From NCBI GenBank assembly GCA_016713905.1, contig JADJOE010000001.1, forward strand, positions 616,501-680,500: a DNA stretch of 64,000 nt, read 5' to 3'. The translations under genes were made by a program, and so were the position numbers. How positions within the stretch are numbered: the first letter of the stretch is position 1; each line of letters opens with the position of its first letter. Of this stretch, positions 1 to 7,743 are shown one piece after another. Below the pieces are notes generated by a model that ran no database searches, had not been told where the DNA came from, and worked only from the letters and a program-made list of their open reading frames with translations. Source of the stretch: Candidatus Vicinibacter proximus (GTDB lineage Bacteria > Bacteroidota > Bacteroidia > Chitinophagales > Saprospiraceae).

Positions 1-1281
1 ATAGTTGTGTGATTGAGCAAAAGGTACAATTTTTTCAAGGCATTGGTCTACGGATTCTATTCCCTTTACGACTGCATTAAAATTTCCGGTATGTCCTACC
101 ATATCCGCATTTGCAAAATTTATACATACAAAATCAGGATGGTTTTTCTGAATATCCTCCAACAGGGAATTTGTGACGGCATTTGCCGACATTTCAGGTT
201 GAAGATCATAAGTGGCAACTTTTGGAGAGGGTATAAGGATTCGTCTTTCTCCGACAAATGTGCTTTCTTTTCCACCATTGAAGAAGAAACTTACATGGGG
301 ATATTTTTCAGTTTCGGCAATCCTTAACTGAGTAAACCCATATCTTGAGAGCGTTTCACCCAATGTGTCTTCAATGTCTTCTTTGCCAAAAAGCACAGAA
401 ATATTTTTATATTCATCCTTATAATTTGTCATGGTTACATAATGTAAAGAATGCCGAGACATTCCAAATTCAGGAAAATCATTTTGGGTCAAAGCCTCAG
501 TCAATTGTCTCAAACGATCCGTTCTGAAGTTAATACAAAGTACCGCATCTTTCTCCTTTATAGTCACTGGATTTTTTAATGAATGTGCATCTAAAAATTC
601 ATCCGTAATTCCAATTCTGTAACTATTATTAATCGCAGAATGGAAATCATTTGACTTTTGCCCAATTCCATGTATATAGAGATCATAAGCTTTTTTGGTT
701 CTCTCCCATCGTTTGTCTCGGTCCATTGCATAATACCTTCCAATAGTACTGACAATCTTTGTCCTCTTTCCTTTTAGATAATTATTAATCTGGTCGATAA
801 AGGAAATTCCGGAATGAGGATCGGTATCCCGACCATCAAGTATCGCATGGATTGAAATTTCCTTAATCTTTGTGCTCTCTAACAAATCAATTATACCAAC
901 CAAGTGGTTTATATGACTATGTACGCCTCCATCTGAGACCAACCCAATGATGTGAATGGGTTTGTTTTGATTTTCACAATAAGAAATTAATTCAATAAAT
1001 TCTGAATTCTCTTTAAGAAGACCGGTTTTAATAGCCTGATCGATCAAGCCTAAATCCTGAAAAACGACCCTTCCCGCACCTAAATTTAAATGGCCTACCT
1101 CAGAATTGCCAAATTGTCCTTCCGGAAGACCAACTGCATTTCCGTAGGTAATCAGACTACTGTTTGGATATTGTCTAATTAGCGAATCATAGAAAGGGGT
1201 ATTAGCTGCTTTAATGGCATCGGCTTTTTCAATTTGGCCAATTCCCCAGCCATCTAAAATCAATAGCATTGCTTTTTTCAT
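1..1281 (-). CDS. gpmI: 2,3-bisphosphoglycerate-independent phosphoglycerate mutase, 3' end outside window
   Basis: Interconverts 3- and 2-phosphoglycerate in glycolysis and gluconeogenesis, in the cytoplasm, using two Mn ions and a phosphoserine intermediate. I read 427 codons from the ATG at 1279-1281 to the window edge without a stop. Visible family signatures are DGWG near residues 10-13, the NSEVGH block with the phospho-accepting serine at about residue 60, AILDGRDTDP in the transferase domain, and IPSPKVATYDLQPEMSA followed by NFANADMVGHTG near the C-terminal metal site. The family is usually about 510 residues, so roughly 80 residues lie beyond the left edge. It is divergent from the next gene. 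Identification is secure; only completeness is unknown. Confidence 0.96.
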   Translation of the reverse strand, partial: MKKAMLLILDGWGIGQIEKADAIKAANTPFYDSLIRQYPNSSLITYGNAVGLPEGQFGNSEVGHLNLGAGRVVFQDLGLIDQAIKTGLLKENSEFIELISYCENQNKPIHIIGLVSDGGVHSHINHLVGIIDLLESTKIKEISIHAILDGRDTDPHSGISFIDQINNYLKGKRTKIVSTIGRYYAMDRDKRWERTKKAYDLYIHGIGQKSNDFHSAINNSYRIGITDEFLDAHSLKNPVTIKEKDAVLCINFRTDRLRQLTEALTQNDFPEFGMSRHSLHYVTMTNYKDEYKNISVLFGKEDIEDTLGETLSRYGFTQLRIAETEKYPHVSFFFNGGKESTFVGERRILIPSPKVATYDLQPEMSANAVTNSLLEDIQKNHPDFVCINFANADMVGHTGNFNAVVKGIESVDQCLEKIVPFAQSHNY

Positions 1282-1402
1282 ATTTTTCAAAACAGCATTT
1301 TAAAAGTTAAAGTTGCAGGTAATTTCTGGAAATAGCTATAATTTTATCCAAGAAGTGGAACGATCAGTTATTAAGGTATGTTCTCAATTTAAATCGGTTA
1401 TT

Positions 1403-1786
1403 ATGAAATATTTTCTTTCCATTATTTTATTGTTTTGTATGCTTATTACTTATGGTCAGACAAAACATCCTGCATTTGATGCTTTAGGGCGGGGAGATTT
1501 GAATGCTTTGGGATTACAATTAGATGAAAGAGTTGAATTTTGTATGAATGGAAAGATCTCTTATCTTGACAAAGCAGATGTCGTAAAAGCCCTTAAGTCC
1601 TTTTTAGAAGCCAATCCTCCAAAATCTTGTACTCCATTGCATAAAGGAGCCTCGAAAGGAAATGAGTCCAACTACCTGATTGCACAGTTTTCAAGTACCA
1701 ACGGCCGAAATTTTAGGGTCTTTTTGTACGCTGAAGAAAACTCAAACGGAAGACAAATACAAGAATTAAAAATTGATTCCCAATAA
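1403..1786 (+). CDS. Secreted DUF4783-like protein
   Basis: A 127-residue protein beginning with a signal peptide (MKYFLSIILLFCMLITYGQ), so probably exported. The frame is open from 1313, but the ATG at 1403 puts the hydrophobic signal at the very N-terminus and is preferred. The mature part has the pattern of DUF4783, a small Bacteroidota family: an NPPKSC segment, an HKG segment and a C-terminal strand ending in IQELKID. This fold resembles NTF2-like proteins; no catalytic role is known to me. Its stop codon directly abuts the stop of the convergent cyanophycinase gene, leaving no room for a terminator between them. Family assignment is from memory of the motif pattern and is moderately sure. 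Confidence 0.7.
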   Translation: MKYFLSIILLFCMLITYGQTKHPAFDALGRGDLNALGLQLDERVEFCMNGKISYLDKADVVKALKSFLEANPPKSCTPLHKGASKGNESNYLIAQFSSTNGRNFRVFLYAEENSNGRQIQELKIDSQ

Positions 1787-2677
1787 CTAAGTAAGGTTAC
1801 CTTTCGATTCCATTAATAAAGCTTCTTCTTGGGTCAGAATTTGAATGGACCCATCATCCAGGTTGAAGCGATCTCCTGTGGCCAAAATATGAGTAGTTAA
1901 ATTGGCAATGGATAGTGGGGTGTCGTTTTTAAGGATGTCGAATTTATTGTGCGTTAGCCTTTTAGCATCAAACAGAATAACCATTCCGGACCCAATTACT
2001 CTACATTCAGTAGATTTTTTTATGATGATAGCAGTATCTTCTGCTAATCCAATACCCAGTAAGTTTGGGAATTGAGCCATTGCTTCTGCCAAACGCCCAA
2101 ATCGACCGCGCTGAATAAAATGAGAATCAATAACTGCCTGAGTTACGAAGCCCATTCCAATTTTCATTTTCAAGTTACCCTTTCTCAAAGCATCTGGACT
2201 TGAGCCTCCAGAAATCATTTCATGACTCATACACATGGCACCCGCACTGGTCCCTGCAAGGACAAAATCACTTTCATATAATTTTCTAAAAAGTAGTTCA
2301 TGCATTTTTGTTTGTCCAATTTGTTTAACAATCTCACTTTGGTCACCTCCTGAGAACATCAGACAATCTGCATTTTCAATCAATTTGAGATTATTATTGG
2401 CTTGGGCCTCATCCCTTGATCTAATATCCATAATATGTATCGATTCACAACCAAGGGTTCCAAAAGCCTGTAGGTAATTATCCCCTACCTCAATTGGAAT
2501 TCTTGAAGCTGTCGTAATGACCACAATCTGAGCTTTATTTCCGCCGCTTTCCTTCACCACATTAGCTAAGATTCCTTGTTGGATAAAGTCATGGGTATAC
2601 ATTTCGTTAGGTCCACTTCCCTTATCTTCATTTCCTCCGATTGGGATTATTGTGCCTTTAAATTCTATTTTCTCCAT
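1787..2677 (-). CDS. cphB: Cyanophycinase
   Basis: Serine peptidase of family S51 that cuts cyanophycin (multi-L-arginyl-poly-L-aspartate) into beta-Asp-Arg dipeptides, mobilising stored nitrogen. At 296 residues it has the family's usual length. The nucleophile elbow GTSAG contains Ser144, and His186 (DSHF) and Glu213 (LAEDT) fit the catalytic positions of the family. GGDQ at about 110-113 is also typical. No signal peptide is visible, so an intracellular enzyme acting on granules is expected. It is divergent from cyanophycin synthetase with 83 bp between start codons and has its own well-formed promoter. An isoaspartyl dipeptidase, needed to finish degradation, is not in this window. Confidence 0.93.
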   Translation of the reverse strand: MEKIEFKGTIIPIGGNEDKGSGPNEMYTHDFIQQGILANVVKESGGNKAQIVVITTASRIPIEVGDNYLQAFGTLGCESIHIMDIRSRDEAQANNNLKLIENADCLMFSGGDQSEIVKQIGQTKMHELLFRKLYESDFVLAGTSAGAMCMSHEMISGGSSPDALRKGNLKMKIGMGFVTQAVIDSHFIQRGRFGRLAEAMAQFPNLLGIGLAEDTAIIIKKSTECRVIGSGMVILFDAKRLTHNKFDILKNDTPLSIANLTTHILATGDRFNLDDGSIQILTQEEALLMESKGNLT

Positions 2678-2688
2678 ATTAAGCGATG

Positions 2689-2718
2689 CAAAACTAAATA
2701 TACTCTATTGAATACAAA
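2689..2718 (-). promoter_or_regulatory. cphB promoter, Bacteroidota type
   Basis: On the minus strand TTTG (2718-2715) is separated by 18 bp from TAGTTTTG (2696-2689). This matches the Bacteroidota consensus TTTG-N19-TAnnTTTG recognised by the primary sigma factor. Transcription should begin near 2683, giving a leader of only a few bases before the cphB ATG. The promoter lies within the 83-bp gap shared with cphA, so one binding site could influence both genes. Confidence 0.65.
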
Positions 2719-2760
2719 CTAATTTCTTAATATTGGCCAACATAATAATAGATAGAAAAT

Positions 2761-5415
2761 ATGCGAATTAGGGAAATTAACGTCATGAAAGGACCAAATT
2801 ACTGGTCCATAAGGAGACATAAACTGATTGTAATGGTTTTGGATTTGGAGGATTTGGAACAAAAACCAACAAATCATATTCCTGGTTTTCTTGAGCGTAT
2901 GAAAGATTTATTGCCTGGCCTTTACAGCCATCGATGTTCCGTGGGGAACGAAGGCGGGTTCTATCAACGCATAGAAGAAGGGACCTGGATGGGTCATGTG
3001 GTAGAGCATATTGCCCTGGAAATTCAAACCATGGCCGGAATGGATGTTGGATTTGGACGAACCAGAACCTATGGTGAAGAGGGGGTCTATCATGTTGTTT
3101 TTGATTATCTGGAAGAAAAAGTAGGCGTCTATGCTGCCAAAGCTTCAGTTAGAATCGCTGAGGCTCTGGTTGAAGGTTATTCATATGATCTATCTATCGA
3201 TCTTCAGGAAATGAGGGAGCTTCGCGAAAGCAACCGTCTAGGACCAAGTACTGGATCTATTATTGAGGAAGCCCAGGCCAGAGGAATACCGTGGATCAGA
3301 TTGAATAAATATAGTTTATGTCAGCTTGGTTATGGGAGGAATCAAAGAAGAATTCAAGCTACGGTCACCAATAATACCTCCAATATAGGTGTTGAAATTG
3401 CTAAGGATAAAGAGGAAACCAAGTATTTGCTTAATCAAGCAGAAATTCCAGTTCCAAAAGGTGAAATCGTGCGTACAGAAGCCGGTCTTAAAGATGCCGT
3501 AAATTATTTAAAGTACCCTTTAGTGATAAAACCAATTAATGGAAATCATGGTAGGGGAATTACCACCAATATCCAGAATTGGGAGCAGGCGGTGAATGCT
3601 TTGCAAATTGCGAAACGTGTCTCTTCCTCTGTGATTGTCGAACAGTTCATTACCGGAGAAGATTATCGAATTCTGGTTATTAATCACAAAATGGTAGCTG
3701 CTGCAAAACGATTGCCTGCCAGGATTATAGGGGATGGAAAGCATACTGTTCAAGAGCTGATTGACCATGTAAATGCGGATCCAAGAAGAGGATATGGACA
3801 TGAAAAAGTGTTGACCAGTATCACGATTGACGACATTACCATGAAGTTATTGGAGTTAAAGGGATATACTCTTAATTCTGTAATTTCGAAAGGAGAAATA
3901 TTGGTAGTAAAGGATACGGCAAATCTATCCACTGGAGGGACCTCTGTCGACGTGACAGATATAGTTCATCCCTCCATTGTATTTATGGCAGAAAGAATTT
4001 CGAGGGTGGTGGATCTGGATATTTGTGGGATTGATTTTATGACAAATGACATTAGTTCCCCGGTTTATGAAACTCGGGGGGCAGTGCTTGAAGTAAATGC
4101 AGGACCGGGATTCCGAATGCATTTGGCCCCTGCTGAAGGTTTGCCAAGAAATGTAGCAGCGCCTGTAATTGATATGCTATATCCGCCGGGTTCAGCTTCA
4201 AGAATTCCAATTGTTGCAGTTACCGGGACAAATGGAAAGACTACAACCACCAGGCTAATGGCTCATATGGTTAAAATGAAAGGTTTTACAGTGGGCTATA
4301 CCACCACAGATGGCATTTATGTACAAAACCATTTGATGATGAGTGGGGATTGCTCCGGACCCGGAAGTGCGGAATTTGTTCTTAGGGATCCTACCGTGAA
4401 TTTTGCAGTTTTTGAAACTGCGAGGGGAGGCATTCTCAGGGCAGGATTGGGCTTTAAAAATTGTGATACATGCATAGTCACAAACATTGCACCGGACCAC
4501 CTTGGACTAAAGGGAATACATACTCTTGAACAACTCGCCAAGGTAAAAGCTGTAGTTGTTGAATCTGTTAAACCAGATGGTTATGCCATTCTCAATGCAG
4601 ATGATGACCTTGTTTATGCAATGAGAGAAAAAGCAAATTGCAAAATAGCTTTATTTTCCATGGATGAGAATAACAGGAAGATAAAGAAACATATGCGGGA
4701 AGGTGGATTATGTGCTATTTATGAAAATGGATACATTACTATCTGTAAGGGAGAATGGAAGTTGAGGGTAACAAAGGCGGTAAACGTTCCATTGACATTT
4801 GGAGGAAAAGCAAGTTTTATGATTCAGAATGTTCTCCCAGCTACTTTAGCGGGTTATATTCATGGATTCGAACTTGGGGATCTCAGTTCAAGTTTGGAGA
4901 GCTTTATACCTTCTCCAGCCCAAACTCCTGGCAGACTCAATTTATTTAACTTCAAAAATTTTGATGTCATCCTTGATTATGCCCATAATGCAGCAGGATT
5001 AAATGCACTTAAGAAGCTTGTTGAGAAGATGGATGGAAGTCCAAAGGTTGGTATCATTGCTGGAATAGGTGATCGCCGTAAAGAAGATAATGAAGCTATA
5101 GGATCAGTCTCGGCTTCCATTTTTGATGAGTTGATCATAAGACAAGACAAACACCTAAGGGGAAAATCAGAGGAGGAAATTGTAGAAATGATGGAAAGAG
5201 GGATTAAAGAACACGATCCCGAGAAAAAAATAACGATAATCCCAAGTGAAAGGGAAGCAATTTCATACGCCATTGAAAATGCAAAGCCCGGGTCACTGAT
5301 TGTAATTTGTAGTGATTCTGTGACAGAATCCCTTTTGCAGGTCCAAAAATACAAAGAAGAAGAAGCCAGTAAATATTATGAATTCAATAAAAATGATATT
5401 CCAAACAGAAGTTAA
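2761..5415 (+). CDS. cphA: Cyanophycin synthetase
   Basis: ATP-dependent, ribosome-independent polymerase that alternately adds aspartate to the backbone and arginine to its side chains. The 884 residues match the CphA1 length. The order is: an N-terminal domain with GPNYWSIRRHKLIV and MGHVVEHIALE, an ATP-grasp domain from about residue 165 (GPSTGSIIEEA) to 480, then a Mur-ligase-like domain with the P-loop GTNGKTT at residues 489-495 and a DYAHN motif in its C-terminal part. The two catalytic modules and the N-terminal domain are all present, so the enzyme looks intact. It is paired divergently with cphB. The ATG at 2761 starts the conserved N-terminus, MRIREINVMKGPNYW. Confidence 0.96.
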   Translation: MRIREINVMKGPNYWSIRRHKLIVMVLDLEDLEQKPTNHIPGFLERMKDLLPGLYSHRCSVGNEGGFYQRIEEGTWMGHVVEHIALEIQTMAGMDVGFGRTRTYGEEGVYHVVFDYLEEKVGVYAAKASVRIAEALVEGYSYDLSIDLQEMRELRESNRLGPSTGSIIEEAQARGIPWIRLNKYSLCQLGYGRNQRRIQATVTNNTSNIGVEIAKDKEETKYLLNQAEIPVPKGEIVRTEAGLKDAVNYLKYPLVIKPINGNHGRGITTNIQNWEQAVNALQIAKRVSSSVIVEQFITGEDYRILVINHKMVAAAKRLPARIIGDGKHTVQELIDHVNADPRRGYGHEKVLTSITIDDITMKLLELKGYTLNSVISKGEILVVKDTANLSTGGTSVDVTDIVHPSIVFMAERISRVVDLDICGIDFMTNDISSPVYETRGAVLEVNAGPGFRMHLAPAEGLPRNVAAPVIDMLYPPGSASRIPIVAVTGTNGKTTTTRLMAHMVKMKGFTVGYTTTDGIYVQNHLMMSGDCSGPGSAEFVLRDPTVNFAVFETARGGILRAGLGFKNCDTCIVTNIAPDHLGLKGIHTLEQLAKVKAVVVESVKPDGYAILNADDDLVYAMREKANCKIALFSMDENNRKIKKHMREGGLCAIYENGYITICKGEWKLRVTKAVNVPLTFGGKASFMIQNVLPATLAGYIHGFELGDLSSSLESFIPSPAQTPGRLNLFNFKNFDVILDYAHNAAGLNALKKLVEKMDGSPKVGIIAGIGDRRKEDNEAIGSVSASIFDELIIRQDKHLRGKSEEEIVEMMERGIKEHDPEKKITIIPSEREAISYAIENAKPGSLIVICSDSVTESLLQVQKYKEEEASKYYEFNKNDIPNRS

Positions 5416-5580
5416 AGAATTACAATATAAATATTTACATATAACAAATATATATAATGTAATTTATGATATCTTACTTTGATGGAAAACAACCACTTAA
5501 ACCTATAAAAAAAACTTATATATATAAAAATTTTTTTTAAGGAAAATCAAATTTGGTTAACAAAATCACGCTGAAATCTA

Positions 5581-5588
5581 TAATTTTG
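5581..5588 (+). promoter_or_regulatory. Probable -7 element for the haloperoxidase-like gene
   Basis: TAATTTTG fits the TAnnTTTG -7 consensus about 58 bp before the ATG at 5646. The best upstream TTTG is 25 bp away, longer than the usual 19, so only the -7 box is supported. The surrounding 5416-5645 gap is very AT-rich and shows no gene. Confidence 0.4.
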
Positions 5589-5645
5589 CACACGTTAAAC
5601 TGAACTGACCAAGCAATTCTGAATTATCAACCTATTTTCAAGTTT

Positions 5646-7106
5646 ATGAAATCAAATTTTATAAAATTAGGGACACTATTACTTACTGTTGTTCTTATGA
5701 TGCCTGCCTGTCGTAAAAGCGATCCACAGACAGAGTTTAATACAGCAGCAAGTTTTGACTACAAAGTGGTTCATTCCTGGAACGAATTATTTTTAAATAT
5801 CGACAAAGACGCCTTAGGTTTCAGGCCTGGCCCTGGTCCAAGAGCTTTGGCATACATGTCTATCGCAGCTTATGAAGTTTGTGTACCTGGGATGCCTAAA
5901 TACAATTCATTAAAAAATCTACCTAGCTTTCAGGGGTCCAACATACCTGAACTTACAGGATCAAGGGATATACACTATCCTACCGCTGTAAATGCAGCTT
6001 ATGCTTTTCTGATGAGTAAAATGTTTGAAAAGGTAAGTTTTTTCCAATCCGGCACCGGAAGCCATATTGCAAACAATGCTGAAGCTCAACAAATGATTGA
6101 AAATTTGCGATTGAGTCTGGAAAATGAGTACAAGACCCAAATAAATAATACTAAATACATAAATTCAAAAGCTTGGGGAGAGGATGTTGCCAGAGCAGTT
6201 TGGGAATGGTCTACAACAGATAAAATTGGTCACGAAGCATATCTTAATCCTCTAAACAACGATCCAACCAAGACTCCTTATCACAATTGGAGGGAAAAAA
6301 GCCTGGATGCATCCGGGAATAGAATTCCAGGTAAATGGGCGCCAACCAATGATAATCCTGATGGTGGAATGTTTCCATTCTGGGGTCAGGTTCGCACCTT
6401 TGCCACAAATAATTCTCAAAAAATTTCAAGGCCACCTTTACCTTATAGTGAAGCAAAAAGTTCTCAGTGGTATGCTAATAATCTTGAGGTTTATGCAGCA
6501 ACTACACCCAAAGCTAGTTATGAGGATGAGTGGGTTGGTGAATTCTGGTCAGATGATCTTTTTGGTTTGACTTTTGCACCTCCTCCAAGATTGGTTGCCA
6601 TTATGGACCAGGTTTTTGTAAAGCAAAATTCGACTTTGGAAGAGGCAGTTTATGCCAATGCTGTTATGGGTATTACTTTGAATGATTGTGCAGTAGTGTG
6701 CTGGAATTCAAAATGGTATTACAATACGGAAAGACCGGAACATTTTATAAAAGATCAAATTGATCCATCCTGGGAATCTCAACTGGATCATCCATATACT
6801 GGACAGAAAGGGGTTACACCAGCTTTTCCAGCTTATCCTTCCGGCCATTCGACTTTTGGTGGAGGAGGTGCATTTGCCTTGGCTGCAGTTTGGGGTGATC
6901 ATTATACCTTGACTGACCGTTGCCATGAGAATCGTACTGAGTTCATTGGAACCCCAAGAACTTTCTATAACTTTAGTGACCTTGGTCTTGAAGATGCATT
7001 ATCAAGAATCCCACTTGGTGTTCACATCAGAATTGATTGTGTGGAAGGCGTTAGACTGGGAAGAGAGGTAGGTGCCCGTGTTTCTGCACTTCCATGGAGA
7101 AAGTAA
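5646..7106 (+). CDS. Vanadium-dependent haloperoxidase-like lipoprotein (PAP2 superfamily)
   Basis: A 486-residue exported protein. The N-terminus has a hydrophobic stretch ending in a lipobox (MMPAC), so it is probably anchored to a membrane as a lipoprotein. The C-terminal half carries the complete vanadate/phosphate pocket shared by vanadium haloperoxidases and acid phosphatases: K356-x6-R363-P, PSGH at 398-401, and SR-x5-H460-x3-D at 453-464. The length and the FPAYPSGHS context favour the haloperoxidase-like group over small PAP2 phosphatases. Whether it oxidises halides or hydrolyses phosphate esters cannot be read from sequence. It stands alone, followed by a strong terminator. Confidence 0.85.
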   Translation: MKSNFIKLGTLLLTVVLMMPACRKSDPQTEFNTAASFDYKVVHSWNELFLNIDKDALGFRPGPGPRALAYMSIAAYEVCVPGMPKYNSLKNLPSFQGSNIPELTGSRDIHYPTAVNAAYAFLMSKMFEKVSFFQSGTGSHIANNAEAQQMIENLRLSLENEYKTQINNTKYINSKAWGEDVARAVWEWSTTDKIGHEAYLNPLNNDPTKTPYHNWREKSLDASGNRIPGKWAPTNDNPDGGMFPFWGQVRTFATNNSQKISRPPLPYSEAKSSQWYANNLEVYAATTPKASYEDEWVGEFWSDDLFGLTFAPPPRLVAIMDQVFVKQNSTLEEAVYANAVMGITLNDCAVVCWNSKWYYNTERPEHFIKDQIDPSWESQLDHPYTGQKGVTPAFPAYPSGHSTFGGGGAFALAAVWGDHYTLTDRCHENRTEFIGTPRTFYNFSDLGLEDALSRIPLGVHIRIDCVEGVRLGREVGARVSALPWRK

Positions 7107-7140
7107 TGAACAATTTATTCTAAACTTATACATTAAAAGA

Positions 7141-7167
7141 CCAGCTATTTTAGCTGGTTTTTTTTTT
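7141..7167 (+). terminator. Intrinsic terminator of the haloperoxidase-like gene
   Basis: A 6-bp stem CCAGCT / AGCTGG with a 5-base loop is followed directly by ten T residues. It lies 34 bp after the stop of the haloperoxidase-like gene and about 10 bp before the start of the next one. Confidence 0.88.
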
Positions 7168-7178
7168 AACCTTTGCCT

Positions 7179-7634
7179 ATGAAACTGTATATATTTATTC
7201 TTTTTGCAGTATTTGTAATTGCTTGTACGGATAAAAACAAGCGGATTTTTCATGAAGAAAAATATGAGAATGGACAAATAAAAAGAACCTACTATAAAGT
7301 TAATGGGCTATTCCAGGATACAATGTTCGATTATTACAATACCGGAGAATTAAAAAAGATAAGACTATTTAAAGATGGGAAACAGCATGGAAGAGCTTTA
7401 AATTATTATAAAACGGGAGAGCTCGAAGAAGTCCAGTATTTTATAAATGGCTTACAGGAAGGAGGGGATACTTTGTATTATAAAAATGGCAATAGGAAAT
7501 TCACCGCTCAATTCATAAATAATCTAAAGACAGGTCCATTTCAAAGATGGTCAGAAAATAAGGACAGTATAGAACTTGAAACGATGTTTAGAAATGATAG
7601 CTTACTGTTGTATAAAACAGCAACAGAAAAATGA
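7179..7634 (+). CDS. MORN-repeat (YwqK-like) lipoprotein
   Basis: A 151-residue lipoprotein: signal segment MKLYIFILFAVFVIAC with the lipidated cysteine, then several degenerate repeats of the MORN_2 / YwqK type (YENGQIKRTYY, YYNTGELKKI, YYKTGELEEV, YYKNGNRKF). These beta-hairpin repeats occur in YwqK-family immunity-like proteins and in many uncharacterised Bacteroidota surface proteins. No toxin gene is adjacent, so an antitoxin role is not supported here. A TTG two codons upstream (7173) is possible, but the ATG at 7179 begins a proper signal sequence. Confidence 0.75.
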   Translation: MKLYIFILFAVFVIACTDKNKRIFHEEKYENGQIKRTYYKVNGLFQDTMFDYYNTGELKKIRLFKDGKQHGRALNYYKTGELEEVQYFINGLQEGGDTLYYKNGNRKFTAQFINNLKTGPFQRWSENKDSIELETMFRNDSLLLYKTATEK

Positions 7635-7743
7635 CTTACTAATTTACTGAAATGTAATTTAATCGGCCAGAAGATCTATTATAGTGTGGTGTGTGGTAAT
7701 ATTTGTAAAAGTACTTCTATAAAAAAAGACACAAGGCCATTTC

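Noticed and set aside
13..327. 104-codon plus-strand frame at the left edge
   Set aside because: Antisense to gpmI, which is conserved in the other strand.
7179..7634. YwqK-type antitoxin function
   Set aside because: The protein is a lipoprotein without an adjacent toxin gene; only the repeat type is shared.
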